A stretch of 64,000 nucleotides of DNA from the NCBI GenBank assembly GCA_014843695.1, contig CM026394.1:38959382-39023381 (forward strand), written 5' to 3'. The notes under the pieces were generated by a model. That model worked only from the letters and a program-made list of their open reading frames with translations. It made no database searches and had not been told where the DNA came from. Shown here one piece after another: positions 63,961-64,000 of this stretch. The position numbers and the translations under genes are program-made. This DNA is from Archivesica marissinica. Its lineage: Eukaryota; Mollusca; Bivalvia; Venerida; Vesicomyidae. The stretch's first letter is position 1. Every line of letters begins with the position of its first letter.

Positions 63961-64000
63961 GGCTACAACTGTGCACAGATTCAGTGCTACTTGTTTTAAA

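Overview
This is nuclear DNA from an invertebrate animal, most likely a bivalve or other mollusc. It has split genes with GT-AG introns, several tRNA-derived SINE families (including one with the Meta-domain tail known from bivalve SINEs), small DNA-transposon relatives, two broken non-LTR retrotransposon pieces and about thirty tandem-repeat arrays. No prokaryotic, CRISPR or operon features were seen. The species call rests on repeat families and is an inference.

Three cellular genes can be read exon by exon. (1) RPA3, the 14 kDa subunit of replication protein A: + strand, four coding exons from 6462 to 14547, 119 residues, complete. (2) SRD5A3, the ER polyprenal/polyprenol reductase of dolichol synthesis: - strand, six coding exons from 36289 down to 24643, 296 residues, complete. 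(3) The C-terminal third of a type-2 malate/L-lactate dehydrogenase family enzyme: - strand, four exons from 63502 down to 58125, 5' end outside the window. RPA3 and SRD5A3 converge on a 10 kb spacer. A fourth gene on the - strand is represented by one strong exon (40970-41217, product unknown) and perhaps a C-terminal exon (36974-37080).

Layout: 1-4733 minisatellites; 4.7-14.5 kb RPA3, with introns full of repeats; 14.6-24.2 kb intergenic, with a Tc1-like transposase relic, SINEs, a 45-bp array and a 29-bp array; 24.6-36.3 kb SRD5A3, with a 3.2 kb 19-bp array in intron 2; 36.3-58 kb repeat-rich, with the unknown gene, LINE fragments and six large arrays; 58-63.5 kb the dehydrogenase.

The most interesting pattern is where the arrays come from. 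Several are visibly seeded by pre-existing functional or mobile sequence. A 47-56 bp array copies the last 31 nt of RPA3 exon 3 plus its splice donor (26 decoy donors). A ~178-bp array copies the end of the unknown gene's exon plus its donor. A 38-bp array copies part of SRD5A3 exon 1. The 31-bp array at the left edge grows out of a Meta-domain SINE. Several MITE families carry amplified internal segments, and different segments are amplified at different loci. The long open reading frames over the arrays (up to about 920 codons) are by-products of stop-free repeat units, not genes.
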